Positions 1 to 7,345 of a stretch of DNA of 64,000 nucleotides are shown one piece after another; within the stretch, counting starts at the first letter, position 1; each line of letters opens with the position of its first letter. The notes below the pieces were generated by a model. The model saw nothing but the letters and a program-made list of their open reading frames with translations. It had not been told where the DNA came from and searched no databases. This stretch comes from GCA-2861595 sp035525365 (GTDB lineage: Bacteria; Actinomycetota; Acidimicrobiia; Acidimicrobiales; GCA-2861595). The translations under genes and the position numbers were made by a program. The stretch lies in NCBI GenBank assembly GCA_035525365.1, contig DATLEK010000092.1, positions 5,865-69,864 on the forward strand, read 5' to 3'.

Positions 1-1
1 G

Positions 2-91
2 ACGGAGATTGACCTGGAGACGTGGAAGAAGCGGCCGTGGTGCAAGCGGGCGGGGGAGCTCGCCACCGATGTCATCCGCCAGTCACTGTGA
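2..91 (+). CDS. C-terminal tail of an unidentified protein, cut by the window edge
   Basis: An open frame enters from the left edge and ends at TGA 89-91. The 29 visible residues are basic and tryptophan-rich (ETWKKRPWCKRAGELATDVI) and read like a genuine C-terminus. The style loosely resembles the ends of phospholipase D or cardiolipin-synthase proteins, but too little is present for a function call. Confidence 0.35.
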   Translation, partial: TEIDLETWKKRPWCKRAGELATDVIRQSL

Positions 92-103
92 ACCCATGTG
101 CCT

Positions 104-300
104 GACGGCGACGATGGCGGTCCAGCCGTCGGAAGGTTGACCGCGTTCACTGGATCGGCGAGTGCCTGATCATTCCAGTCCGTGAACACATCCACTCTCG
201 ACGACGAATCCACCCGTGCTCATGGGCCTCAAGCCTTCGATGAAGTCTTCGTACGTGTAGGACGGGTGAAACTGGACCCCAGCAGGCGCCCTGGCTCCTC
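104..300 (-). pseudogene. Remnant of an McrB-like AAA+ restriction ATPase
   Basis: On the minus strand about 36 residues match the signature after Walker A in McrB-family GTPases, QFHPSYTYEDFIEGLRP, followed by TGGFVVESG. A stop at 170-172 ends this frame. A neighbouring frame continues plausibly (VFTDWNDQALADPVNAV), which implies at least one frameshift. No Walker A motif and no McrC partner are visible. Intact McrB proteins recognise modified cytosine and work with the McrC nuclease. This is a decayed piece of such a gene, and its limits are approximate. Confidence 0.5.
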
Positions 301-471
301 GGTGACCCCGGGAGGAACTGCGCATCGACCTGGCCGGTGCGGGTAGAGAACTCGGCGAGAACATCGGGGGCGACGGTGGCGATCTCGGCGATGGCGTTGA
401 TCGGCTCGTTCCACTCCACCCCGAGGCGCCGGCTGTCCTCATCAGCTCTCATCTGGGAGCGGAGGAAGATC

Positions 472-726
472 ATGATGCTTTTCAGCTTCACCTTGACAGT
501 CGAGGGTGCCGACCTCACGGCCGGCGCCGCCCAAGACGAACTGTTCGAGGCAGGTTGTAACGAAGCCACCTTCGGCGTATCAGACGGCGTCCAGACTGCC
601 GAATTTGATCGGGAGGCGTTGGACTTTGCCGAGGCAGTGGCCAGCGCCATCAAGGCTGTGGAGACGGCTGTCCCCGGCGCGCGAGTAGTCGAGGTCCACG
701 TGGAGCGCCCAGGCGGTACCAAGGTG
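472..726 (+). pseudogene. Truncated actinobacterial DNA-binding protein (N-terminal domain only)
   Basis: A good ribosome-binding site (GGAGCGGAGGA, 455-465) precedes tandem ATGs at 472 and 475. The first 80 or so residues (FSFTLTVEGADL, LFEAGCNEATFGV, FDREALDFAEAVASAIKAVE, VPGARVVEVHVE) resemble the N-terminal domain of small actinobacterial proteins that normally continue into a helix-turn-helix. Here that part is missing: after about 710 the frame runs through unrelated sequence, including the tRNA-Gly fragment, to a stop at 1099-1101. It was probably truncated by the rearrangement that left the other remnants nearby. The family assignment is from memory of the pattern. Confidence 0.5.
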
Positions 727-972
727 ACCAGGAGCCTGTGGGCGATGCCCTCGAGCTGTTGCACGCCCTCTCCCGGGCAGGGGTCAGATGCGCCTGACAG
801 CGATTTCGACCCGATCGCGCAGGCAACGGTCTCTCGGCGCGCTGGTCATCCCGGCTGGCAGTGGCCACGGTGGCGCCGGATGAGGCCAGCCGGGTTAGCA
901 GGGCCCGCCTGGCTGATCGACAAGTCGGCTTATGCCCGCCTCGGGAGGGGCCCCAACGACAATCCGTGCCAC

Positions 973-997
973 AAGGGTTCGATTCCCTTCGCCCGCT
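973..997 (+). other. 3' fragment of a tRNA-Gly gene (possible attachment-site scar)
   Basis: A complete T-arm is present: stem AAGGG/CCCTT around loop TTCGATT at 973-989, followed by CGCCCGC and T, the 3' acceptor strand and discriminator typical of bacterial tRNA-Gly. No matching 5' acceptor (GCGGGCG), D-arm or anticodon arm lies upstream, so the gene is incomplete. Such 3' ends are what tyrosine integrases leave when an element targets a tRNA. Confidence 0.6.
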
Positions 998-1169
998 CTC
1001 AAAGAAAGGCCGCTCGCTGCTCACCAACAGGGTCCTGCGGCGGTGGGTCCCCCCAGGCCTCCCCCGAGGTGCTGGCGGGTACTAGGAGGATCAAAGCGTG
1101 AGCCGGAGGATCCGTGCCGCCCCATCAAGAGGCAATGTGGTCAGGCGACACGGCCCTAGCCTTTGGCCC

Positions 1170-1406
1170 ATGTGCCGGAACATCACGCCCCTGCGGGGTC
1201 TCGAACCACCTGCCAGCGTCGAGGAGGTGGAATCCGCCGCCCGTCAGTACATCAGGAAGGTCGCGGCGGTGACCAGGGATCAGATGGCCAGCCCTGCCAT
1301 AGAGCGGGCCGTGGAACGTGTCGCAGCAGCCACGACCGAACTTCTGCGGGAGCTGCCGCCCCGGCGCCGGCCGCCGGCGGTGGTACCGCCCCTACGGCGG
1401 CGCTGA
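1170..1406 (+). CDS. DUF2277 family protein
   Basis: A 78-residue protein beginning MCRNITPLRGLEPPAS, the hallmark N-terminus of DUF2277. The family is a small conserved bacterial protein of unknown function. The typical middle (VEEVESAARQYIRKVAAVT) and the arginine/proline-rich end (PPRRRPPAVVPPLRRR) are present at the usual length. The ATG at 1170 is chosen because family homology starts exactly there, although the frame is open further upstream. It is converging on the next gene with 9 bases between the stops. Confidence 0.85.
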   Translation: MCRNITPLRGLEPPASVEEVESAARQYIRKVAAVTRDQMASPAIERAVERVAAATTELLRELPPRRRPPAVVPPLRRR

Positions 1407-1415
1407 GCCGGGCGT

Positions 1416-1769
1416 TCAGCCCCCGAGCTCCATGCGGGGGCGCAGGTCGATCCCGGCCGCCGTCACACCCTCCTCGAGGAGCTTTCGCTCCAGCTCGGTG
1501 AGGCGGCGATACCCGATGAAGAACTCCGGATCAGGGGCGTCGGGGATGTCGAGCATGTGGCCGACCACGACGAGCGCCTCGTCGTAGGCATACATGACGC
1601 GGTTCCAGCCACCCGGAGTGGGCGGGGAGAGTCCCTCCTGGCCATGGAGTGGGAGGGCGGCCCGCAGCGCCCGCAACTCAGCACCGAGGTGCTCTCTGGC
1701 CACGGAGCTGGGGACGCCCAATTGGGCGGCCAGGCCCTCGATCGTCTTTGAACCGTCGTTCATACTCAT
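1416..1769 (-). CDS. Conserved hypothetical protein
   Basis: A 117-residue soluble protein starting MSMNDGSKTIEGLAAQLGV. Its ATG overlaps the stop of the upstream membrane-protein gene (ATGA at 1766-1769), so the two are translationally coupled. The N-terminal half looks helical and HTH-like (GLAAQLGVPSSVAREHLGAELRALRAAL). The C-terminal half contains YDEALVVVGHMLDIPDAPDPEFFIGYRRL. I do not recognise the family. A longer in-frame ATG at 1796 is rejected because of the clean ATGA junction. Confidence 0.6.
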   Translation of the reverse strand: MSMNDGSKTIEGLAAQLGVPSSVAREHLGAELRALRAALPLHGQEGLSPPTPGGWNRVMYAYDEALVVVGHMLDIPDAPDPEFFIGYRRLTELERKLLEEGVTAAGIDLRPRMELGG

Positions 1770-1972
1770 ACGAGGATCAGGGAGGCAAGCGCCCACAACG
1801 TGGCCAGGAGCCCGATCCCGATCATGAGGACGCTGCGCCCGGCAGGAGCCCGTTCCAGCTCGCCCTCCCGGGGCTGTTCTGGGGGGCGCACCAGTGCCAG
1901 CCCATTGCCCATCACCATGGCTGCGCCGAGAGCGAGGACCAACAACGGGAGCAGGTCGTCACCGAGGAACAC
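1766..1972 (-). CDS. Small two-helix membrane protein
   Basis: A 68-residue protein with two hydrophobic segments, about residues 6-25 (LLPLLVLALGAAMVMGNGLAL) and 47-67 (VLMIGIGLLATLWALASLIL), joined by a charged, proline-containing loop. The family is unknown. It is the first gene of a two-gene unit with the gene ending at 1416. Function cannot be inferred beyond the membrane location. Confidence 0.5.
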   Translation of the reverse strand: MFLGDDLLPLLVLALGAAMVMGNGLALVRPPEQPREGELERAPAGRSVLMIGIGLLATLWALASLILV

Positions 1973-2270
1973 GGGCCCATCACCTCCGACCGCCGGGGCG
2001 GGCGGGCAAGCGCGACATCGCTTTCATCGTACTACCTGCCAGGTGAGATCGGCCGTGGAAACCGGCTCTTGGCCGCTCCACCACCCTCTGTGAGATTTCC
2101 CCTCAAGCCGACCCGGCGGCCCGACGATCAAGGATGGAGCGTGGCGCCGCCAGCAGGCGCTCCGTAGAGGTAGTGGTGGGGGCCGGGACCCCTCCAAATC
2201 GTGGGATTCAGCCTCCGGGCCGGGACCTGCACCCCGGCTCCCGCCCTACTTCGCATGCGGTTGCCCGTGG
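1973..2270. other. Intergenic region downstream of dnaB
   Basis: About 300 bases without a supported gene. An imperfect hairpin-forming stretch lies at 2136-2163 (outer arms GGAGCG/CGCTCC), roughly 110 bases beyond the dnaB stop in its direction of transcription. It could act as a weak terminator but has no T-tract. A short ACCTG-C-CAGGT palindrome at 2034-2044 lies upstream of the 1972 start. Nothing else is recognised. Confidence 0.3.
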
Positions 2271-3638
2271 CTACACCCGGGCCATGTTGGCGAAGCGGGT
2301 GTAGTGCTCGAGGAACGCCAGCTGGGTGACGCCGGTGGGCCCGTTGCGGTGCTTGGACAGGATCACTTCCGCCGTCCCTCTGTCAGGTGAGTCCGGGTTG
2401 TACAGCTCATCTCTGTACAGGAACATCACCACGTCTGCATCCTGTTCCAAGGATCCCGATTCACGGAGGTCGGCCAGCACCGGGCGCTTGTCGGCGCGCA
2501 TCTCCAGGTTTCGCGAGAGCTGTGAAAGGGCCACGACGGGGACTTTCAGCTCACGGGCCAGGATCTTGAGGCTCCGGCTGATCTCCGACACCTCGACCTG
2601 TCGGTTCTCCGCCCGCGCCCGACCGGACATCAGTTGGAGGTAGTCGATCACCACGAGGTCGAGGCCCTCACGGCTTTTCAGCCGCCGAGCTTTCGCCCGA
2701 ATGTCCATGACCGTGATGTTGGGGTTGTCGTCGACGTAGATCGGTGCCTCACCCAGGCGGCCGACAGCGTGCTGGATCTTCGGCCAGTCGGACTCGTGCA
2801 ACTTTCCGTTGCGCATCCTGGTGGCATCCACCCTGGCCTCGGAACACAGAAGGCGCTGGGTGATCTCGTGGTGGCTCATCTCCAGGGAGAACATGAGCAC
2901 CGACCGACGGGCGGTTATGGCGGCATGGGCCACCATGCCGAGCGCAAAAGCGGTCTTTCCCGTGCTCGGCCGGGCGCCGACGATGATGAGGTTGGATGGC
3001 TGCAGCCCGGCCAGGCGCTCATCGAGCTCGGTGAACCCCGTGGGTACGCCCGTGATGGCTTCACCCCGGTCGTACAGCGCCTCGAGGTGGTCCAAGCTCT
3101 TCTCCAGCAGGTCCCGCAGGGGTACCAACGAATCGGTGATCCGGCGCTGGGCCACCTGGAAGACCATGGTCTCCGCGCGGTCGACGGCCTCACCGACATC
3201 GTCAGGAACGGCATAGCCGAGCTCGGCGATCTCCCCCGCCACCCCGATGAGCCGGCGAAGGAGCGCATGCTCCTCGACGATACGGGCGTACCGCGGAGCG
3301 CTGGTGATAGCCGGTGTGTTCGCCTGGAGCGAGACGAGAACCGGAGGGCCACCCATCGCTTCGAGCAAGCCGGCGCGGCGGAGCTCGTCTGCCACCGTGA
3401 CCGGATCGGCGGGCTCACCTTGGCCGTAGAGGGAGGTGATGGCATCGAACACATGGGCATGGGCCGGCTTGTAGAAGTCCTCCGAGGCACAGATCTGGAC
3501 AGCGTCGACGATGGCGTCACGCGAGAGAAGCATGGCTCCGAGGAGCGACTCCTCAGCCTGCAGGTCGTGGGGTGGGATTCTTGCCCGGGACGCGGTGTTC
3601 GAAGCGGTAGGGCGCGGGTCGTCGAGAGAGCGGATCAC
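2271..3638 (-). CDS. dnaB: Replicative DNA helicase DnaB
   Basis: A 455-residue hexameric helicase that unwinds DNA at the replication fork. The N-terminal DnaB domain (PPHDLQAEESLLGAMLLS onward) is followed by a RecA-like domain with Walker A GARPSTGKTAF near residue 220, a Walker B region (DLVVIDYLQLM) and the C-terminal motif around DADVVMFLYRDE. Length is normal for an intein-free DnaB; many actinobacterial homologues carry inteins and this one does not. It follows rplI in the same direction but is separated by 174 bases and a strong hairpin, so it probably has its own promoter. Confidence 0.97.
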   Translation of the reverse strand: MIRSLDDPRPTASNTASRARIPPHDLQAEESLLGAMLLSRDAIVDAVQICASEDFYKPAHAHVFDAITSLYGQGEPADPVTVADELRRAGLLEAMGGPPVLVSLQANTPAITSAPRYARIVEEHALLRRLIGVAGEIAELGYAVPDDVGEAVDRAETMVFQVAQRRITDSLVPLRDLLEKSLDHLEALYDRGEAITGVPTGFTELDERLAGLQPSNLIIVGARPSTGKTAFALGMVAHAAITARRSVLMFSLEMSHHEITQRLLCSEARVDATRMRNGKLHESDWPKIQHAVGRLGEAPIYVDDNPNITVMDIRAKARRLKSREGLDLVVIDYLQLMSGRARAENRQVEVSEISRSLKILARELKVPVVALSQLSRNLEMRADKRPVLADLRESGSLEQDADVVMFLYRDELYNPDSPDRGTAEVILSKHRNGPTGVTQLAFLEHYTRFANMARV

Positions 3639-3772
3639 TGGAATGCCCTGATCCTCACAGTTGCGTGCTGGGGACGGCTAGGGGGTCTTGCTGGGGAATA
3701 CCCAGTGGACGAAGGGGCCATCTCTCCACACCGGAACATCAGTTCGTGATGCTAACGAGAGACTGTGACAGG

Positions 3773-3806
3773 AAGAACGGCGCCGGCACGTTCCGGCGCC
3801 GTTCTT
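3773..3806 (-). terminator. Hairpin terminator after rplI
   Basis: A perfect 14-bp stem (AAGAACGGCGCCGG paired with its complement at 3793-3806) with a 6-base loop, 7 bases past the rplI stop in the direction of transcription. No long T-tract follows, as is common in high-GC bacteria. It separates the rpsF-ssb-rpsR-rplI operon from dnaB. Confidence 0.75.
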
Positions 3807-3812
3807 CAAAGC

Positions 3813-4262
3813 TCAGCGGTCGCTGACGACCTCGACGTTGAGGCGGAACTCCACGTCGGCATGCAGACGCACCGGCACCTCGTGGCTTCCAAGGGTGCGG
3901 ATAGGCGACTCGATGTGCAAGCGGCGGCGGTCGAGCTCGATGCTCGACTGTGCAGCTACCGCGGCCGCTACATCGGCCGCGGTCACCGACCCGAACAGCT
4001 TGTTCTCCGACCCCGCCCGGGCGGGGATGCGGATCACCAGAGGAACGAGTGTGCGGGCGATGGCCTCGGCTCCCTCACGCTCACGGGCATCCTTCACGTC
4101 GCGGGAGCGCCGCATCGCGCTCGCTTGGGACTCGACGCCGGCAGTGGCCTTCATGGCCCTTCCCTTGGGGATCAGGAAGTTGCGGGCATACCCGTCGGCG
4201 ACGCTCAAAATATCGCCCTTCTTGCCCACACCGGCTACATCAGCACGCAGCACCACCTTCAC
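3813..4262 (-). CDS. rplI: 50S ribosomal protein L9
   Basis: A 149-residue protein of normal length. The N-terminal rRNA-binding domain (MKVVLRADVAGVGKKGDILSV, DGYARNFLIPKGRA) is joined by a long charged helix to the C-terminal domain (KLFGSVTAADVAAAV, plus the closing EVPVRLHADVEFRLNVEVV). The start is GTG and overlaps the rpsR stop by 4 bases. It is the last gene of the rpsF-ssb-rpsR-rplI operon. Confidence 0.97.
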   Translation of the reverse strand: MKVVLRADVAGVGKKGDILSVADGYARNFLIPKGRAMKATAGVESQASAMRRSRDVKDAREREGAEAIARTLVPLVIRIPARAGSENKLFGSVTAADVAAAVAAQSSIELDRRRLHIESPIRTLGSHEVPVRLHADVEFRLNVEVVSDR

Positions 4263-4768
4263 GACGTGACCACGCCGTCATCATCATCAGCCGCCGGCTC
4301 GCTGTCGGCGAACGCCGACACATCGTCGTCCCCGTTCAGGCCGGCGGCACCGTCCACGTCGACATCGGCGTCGAGATCGATATCGAGGTCGATATCGAGG
4401 CTGCTGGCATCCTCAGCCGGCGCATCGGAAGGTGACATGGCATCGCGACGTGGTCCGCCGCGGCCGGGGCCGCGGCCGCCAGCGCGCTCCATGACGGTCC
4501 GCTGGGTGTAGGGCAGGAGAGCAAGCTCGCGTGCCGTCTTGATCGCCACAGCCACCGCACGTTGGTGCTCGGTGCAGCAGCCCGACACCCTCCGGGCCCG
4601 GATCTTTCCGCGGTCCGAGATGTAACGCCGGAGCAGGTTGACTTCCTTGTAGTCGACCCAGGGAAGGTGATCCGTACAGAACACGCACACCTTCTTCTTG
4701 CCCGGACGGCGACGATCATCCTTCGGTGCCCGCTTGGTTCCGCGGTCGCGGTCGTTGCTGCGTCCCAC
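4259..4768 (-). CDS. rpsR: 30S ribosomal protein S18 with a long acidic C-terminal tail
   Basis: Residues 20-95 are a standard S18 core. It is of the zinc-binding type, with CVFC at 28-31 and CC at 64-65, and has the conserved VDYKEVNLLRRYISDRGKI segment. Bacterial S18 is usually 75-95 residues. This protein has 169, because residues about 96-169 form a low-complexity extension: first glycine/arginine-rich, then strongly acidic (DIDLDIDLDADVDVD at 125-139, ending EPAADDDDGVVTS). The start is GTG, overlapping the ssb stop by one base (TAGTG). The stop overlaps rplI by 4 bases, so the tail is embedded in a tightly coupled operon and is not an obvious readthrough artefact. Confidence 0.93.
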   Translation of the reverse strand: MGRSNDRDRGTKRAPKDDRRRPGKKKVCVFCTDHLPWVDYKEVNLLRRYISDRGKIRARRVSGCCTEHQRAVAVAIKTARELALLPYTQRTVMERAGGRGPGRGGPRRDAMSPSDAPAEDASSLDIDLDIDLDADVDVDGAAGLNGDDDVSAFADSEPAADDDDGVVTS

Positions 4769-5259
4769 TAGAAAGGCTCCTCGTCTGCGCCATAGGCCGG
4801 CGCACCCTGTGATGCGGAGGCCTGCCCGTAGCCGCCGTCTGCGGCACCGTTCTGGCGGGGAGGCGGGCCGCCTTGTCCCCCACCCTCACCGGGTGATCGG
4901 CGCTCGTTCTTGGTGACGACGGCGGAGGCCCACCGGAGGCTCGGACCGATCTCGTCGGCCACGACCTCGATCTTCGAGCGCTTCTCACCGTTGGTCTCCC
5001 ATGAGCGCTGCTCGAGACGGCCTGTCACCAGGACCCGAGACCCCTTCGACAGGGATTGACCGGCATTCTCCGCCATCTCCCGCCAGCACACGACATCGAA
5101 GAACGACGTGGCCTCCTGCCACTCCCCGGACTGACGATCCTGCCAGCGGCGGTTGACGGCCAACCCGAAGCTGGCGGTGGCCTGCCCGGTGGGGGTGAAT
5201 CGCAACTCAGGGTCGCGAGTGACGTTTCCAACCAGCGTGACTGTGTTCCCGTTGCTCAT
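4768..5259 (-). CDS. ssb: Single-stranded DNA-binding protein
   Basis: A 163-residue SSB. An OB-fold occupies residues 1-110 (TVTLVGNVTRDPELRFTPTGQ, FFDVVCWREMAENAGQSLSKG, LVTGRLEQRSWE). A glycine/proline/glutamine-rich disordered linker follows, ending in the acidic tip DEEPF that recruits replication and repair partners. It lies between rpsF and rpsR with a 4-base overlap to rpsF, the usual bacterial arrangement. Confidence 0.97.
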   Translation of the reverse strand: MSNGNTVTLVGNVTRDPELRFTPTGQATASFGLAVNRRWQDRQSGEWQEATSFFDVVCWREMAENAGQSLSKGSRVLVTGRLEQRSWETNGEKRSKIEVVADEIGPSLRWASAVVTKNERRSPGEGGGQGGPPPRQNGAADGGYGQASASQGAPAYGADEEPF

Positions 5260-5642
5260 CTCTTCAACTCTCCTTCACTTTCTTGACCTGGTTCGTCGGT
5301 CTGCTCGCCTGCAGCCACCGCCACCGGAGCGGGACGTGCCCGGCTGGCGACAACGGCATCAGGGATGCGGACGATCTTGTGGCGGATCACTTCATCCGCG
5401 AGCGAGAGCATGCGATGGACCTCAGCCATCACCGCGGGCTCCGCTTCCGCCGAGAGGAGGGCGTAGTAGCCCTCCCAGCGGTGGCGAAGCTCATAGGCGA
5501 AACGGCGCTTCCCCCAATGCTCGACCGGTCCCGGCACGCCACCTTTGGTGGTCACCAGCTCGGTGATGCGGTCGACGTAGGCGCGGATGACATCGTCTTC
5601 CAGCCCGGCGTCGAATATGACCATGACTTCGTAGGGCCTCAA
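5256..5642 (-). CDS. rpsF: 30S ribosomal protein S6
   Basis: A 128-residue S6 starting RPYEVMVIFDAGLEDDVI, with conserved VEHWGKRRFAYEL and GYYALLSAEAEP. The start chosen is TTG at 5642, because it follows a strong AGGAGG (10-base spacing) and homology begins there. The frame stays open to an ATG at 5894, but that part has no S6 similarity and overlaps the neighbouring gene. The C-terminus carries an extra acidic stretch (EQTDEPGQESEGELKR). S6 partners S18 on the 30S platform, and both here have acidic tails. Confidence 0.95.
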   Translation of the reverse strand: MRPYEVMVIFDAGLEDDVIRAYVDRITELVTTKGGVPGPVEHWGKRRFAYELRHRWEGYYALLSAEAEPAVMAEVHRMLSLADEVIRHKIVRIPDAVVASRARPAPVAVAAGEQTDEPGQESEGELKR

Positions 5643-5796
5643 GGGCCAACCACCTCCTGTGGACCCGTCGCTGAGCGGCGGGGCCCCGGACGGCCCGGGG
5701 CAGGTTCTGTGGAACAGCCTCAGAGTAGTCGACAGCGGCGGCGTCTCCATCTCGACCTCCACTGTCGCGGGGGGGTGTGACAAGTTCGATGGGCGT

Positions 5797-6399
5797 CTAG
5801 GCCCTAGGGGCGGAGCAGGCGCCACCGAGGGTAAGTACCGAGTCGGTCGCCACGCCCAAACGCTCCAGGCCGCCCTTCTGTACCTCCAGGGCAAAGCGAT
5901 ACGAGCCGGCCGGCGGGTACTGGGGGCACCCCTCCTGGTCCGGACACGGGGTCATGTCCGCGCTCGACACGAACCGGCCGGAGGCGTCGAACCAGGCGAT
6001 GCTGAGGGCCATCGGCACGTTGCGCATGTAGAAGGTGCCCATCGTGTCCGCCTCGAAGCGGAAGATCATGGCGTCGTAGTCGCCGAGGTCACTTCGGCCC
6101 ATCAAGCCCTTCTGACGCTCCACCTCGGTATCGGCCAACAAGGCGCAGCGTTCCGTGGTGGCGGGCAGCCCGGTCGCGCGAGCGGGCGTCACCCGGAAGG
6201 CGATCTCTCCGAACTCGAGAACGCCCACGGCCTGCGGTGGCGATCCGGGTGACTCGAGGCGTGGGTCGGGCGGCCCGTTGGCGCCCACTGCCAAGAAGGC
6301 ACCGATGCCCGACAACAGGACGAGGACGATCGACCAACCGAGGATCGCCACCTGAAGGGGCCTGCGCCGGTGACTCGAACTCCGACGGTCTTTGCTCAC
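5797..6399 (-). CDS. DUF192 family membrane-anchored protein
   Basis: A 200-residue protein. A basic N-terminus and one membrane segment (about 17-39, VAILGWSIVLVLLSGIGAFLAVG) precede an extracytoplasmic DUF192 domain with its signature residues (ERQKGLMGR, DAMIFRFE, TFYMRNVPMALSIAWFD, ADMTPCP). The function of DUF192 is not established. The GTG start overlaps the panB stop (GTGA), so the two are coupled. 154 bases separate it from rpsF. Confidence 0.88.
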   Translation of the reverse strand: MSKDRRSSSHRRRPLQVAILGWSIVLVLLSGIGAFLAVGANGPPDPRLESPGSPPQAVGVLEFGEIAFRVTPARATGLPATTERCALLADTEVERQKGLMGRSDLGDYDAMIFRFEADTMGTFYMRNVPMALSIAWFDASGRFVSSADMTPCPDQEGCPQYPPAGSYRFALEVQKGGLERLGVATDSVLTLGGACSAPRA

Positions 6400-7262
6400 G
6401 CGGTCTTGCTACCACCTCGCCGGCCGTCGACCACGCCGAGGACTGGTTGGGCATCGCTGTAGCTCTCGGCCTCAGCGGGGAATTCCCTGGCGCGTACGTC
6501 AGCGACGAAGTGTTGCAGGGCGGCCACGGCGTCCGCCTTCAACGATGCGTAACGGCGTACGAAGGTGGCGGGCGGGCGGTCCTCCAGACCGAGCAGGTCG
6601 TGGAACACGAGAACCTGGCCATCGCACCACCGTCCCGCACCGATCCCGATGGTAGGCACGGTGACCGCTTGAGTGACCTCGCGGGCGAGGGCCGCGGGAA
6701 TCGCCTCCAGCACGATGCAGAAGCAACCGGCCTCGGCCAGCGCCACCGCGTCGGCCAACACCTCGGCGGCTGCCTCTGCTCCACGACCTTGCACCTTGTA
6801 GCCCCCCGTGGCGTGTAAGGACTGAGGCGTCAACCCGACGTGGCCCATCACCGGAATCTCCGCGGCCAGGATCGCCGACACCATCGGGAGGCGCTTACGG
6901 CCCCCTTCCAGCTTGACGGCGCGGGCACCTGCTCGCACCAGTGAGGCCGCGTTCTTGACTGAGTCGATGGGGTCGAGGTGGTAGCTCATCCACGGGAGGT
7001 CGGCGACAAGCAGCGCGCGGGGGCGGGCGGCGGCCGCTGCTGCGGTGTGATGCGCCATCTCGGCCACCGTCACCTGCAGAGTGTCCCCGTGGCCGAGTAC
7101 GACCATGGCCAGCGAGTCGCCCACCAGGATGAGGTCGACGCCGGCCTCGTCAGCCATACGCGCGCTCGGGGCGTCGTAGGCGGTCACCATCACCAGCGGC
7201 TCTCCGCCTTTACGGGCACGGATAGCTGGCGCGGTGAGCGCGGCCGTGTTGCTGGCAGGCAT
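6396..7262 (-). CDS. panB: 3-methyl-2-oxobutanoate hydroxymethyltransferase (ketopantoate synthesis)
   Basis: PanB transfers a hydroxymethyl group from methylene-tetrahydrofolate to ketoisovalerate, the first step of pantothenate (coenzyme A) synthesis. The 288-residue TIM barrel shows VMVTAYDAPSARMADEAGVDLILVGDSLAMVVLGH, then VKLEGG, MGHVGLTPQS, IVLEAIP and GIGAG. The ATG at 7262 is preferred over one at 7280 because GGGAGG lies just upstream of it. It is coupled to the DUF192 gene by a 4-base overlap. Confidence 0.95.
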   Translation of the reverse strand: MPASNTAALTAPAIRARKGGEPLVMVTAYDAPSARMADEAGVDLILVGDSLAMVVLGHGDTLQVTVAEMAHHTAAAAAARPRALLVADLPWMSYHLDPIDSVKNAASLVRAGARAVKLEGGRKRLPMVSAILAAEIPVMGHVGLTPQSLHATGGYKVQGRGAEAAAEVLADAVALAEAGCFCIVLEAIPAALAREVTQAVTVPTIGIGAGRWCDGQVLVFHDLLGLEDRPPATFVRRYASLKADAVAALQHFVADVRAREFPAEAESYSDAQPVLGVVDGRRGGSKTA

Positions 7263-7345
7263 GAGCCGGCCTCCCTTCATTCGTCCGGCGCGGAACTGCT
7301 GCCGGCGTATCCCCTGATTGTAAGGGTGGCGGCGCCCAGTGGGCG

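Noticed and set aside
650..1027. Minus-strand frame containing GRRESNPCGTD
   Set aside because: It is read from the reverse of the tRNA-Gly T-arm fragment, the same type of artefact. It is useful only as a pointer to that fragment.
2271..3638. Possible intein in DnaB
   Set aside because: The protein is 455 residues and continuous across the Walker A and later motifs, with no Cys/Ser-to-HN splice junction blocks.
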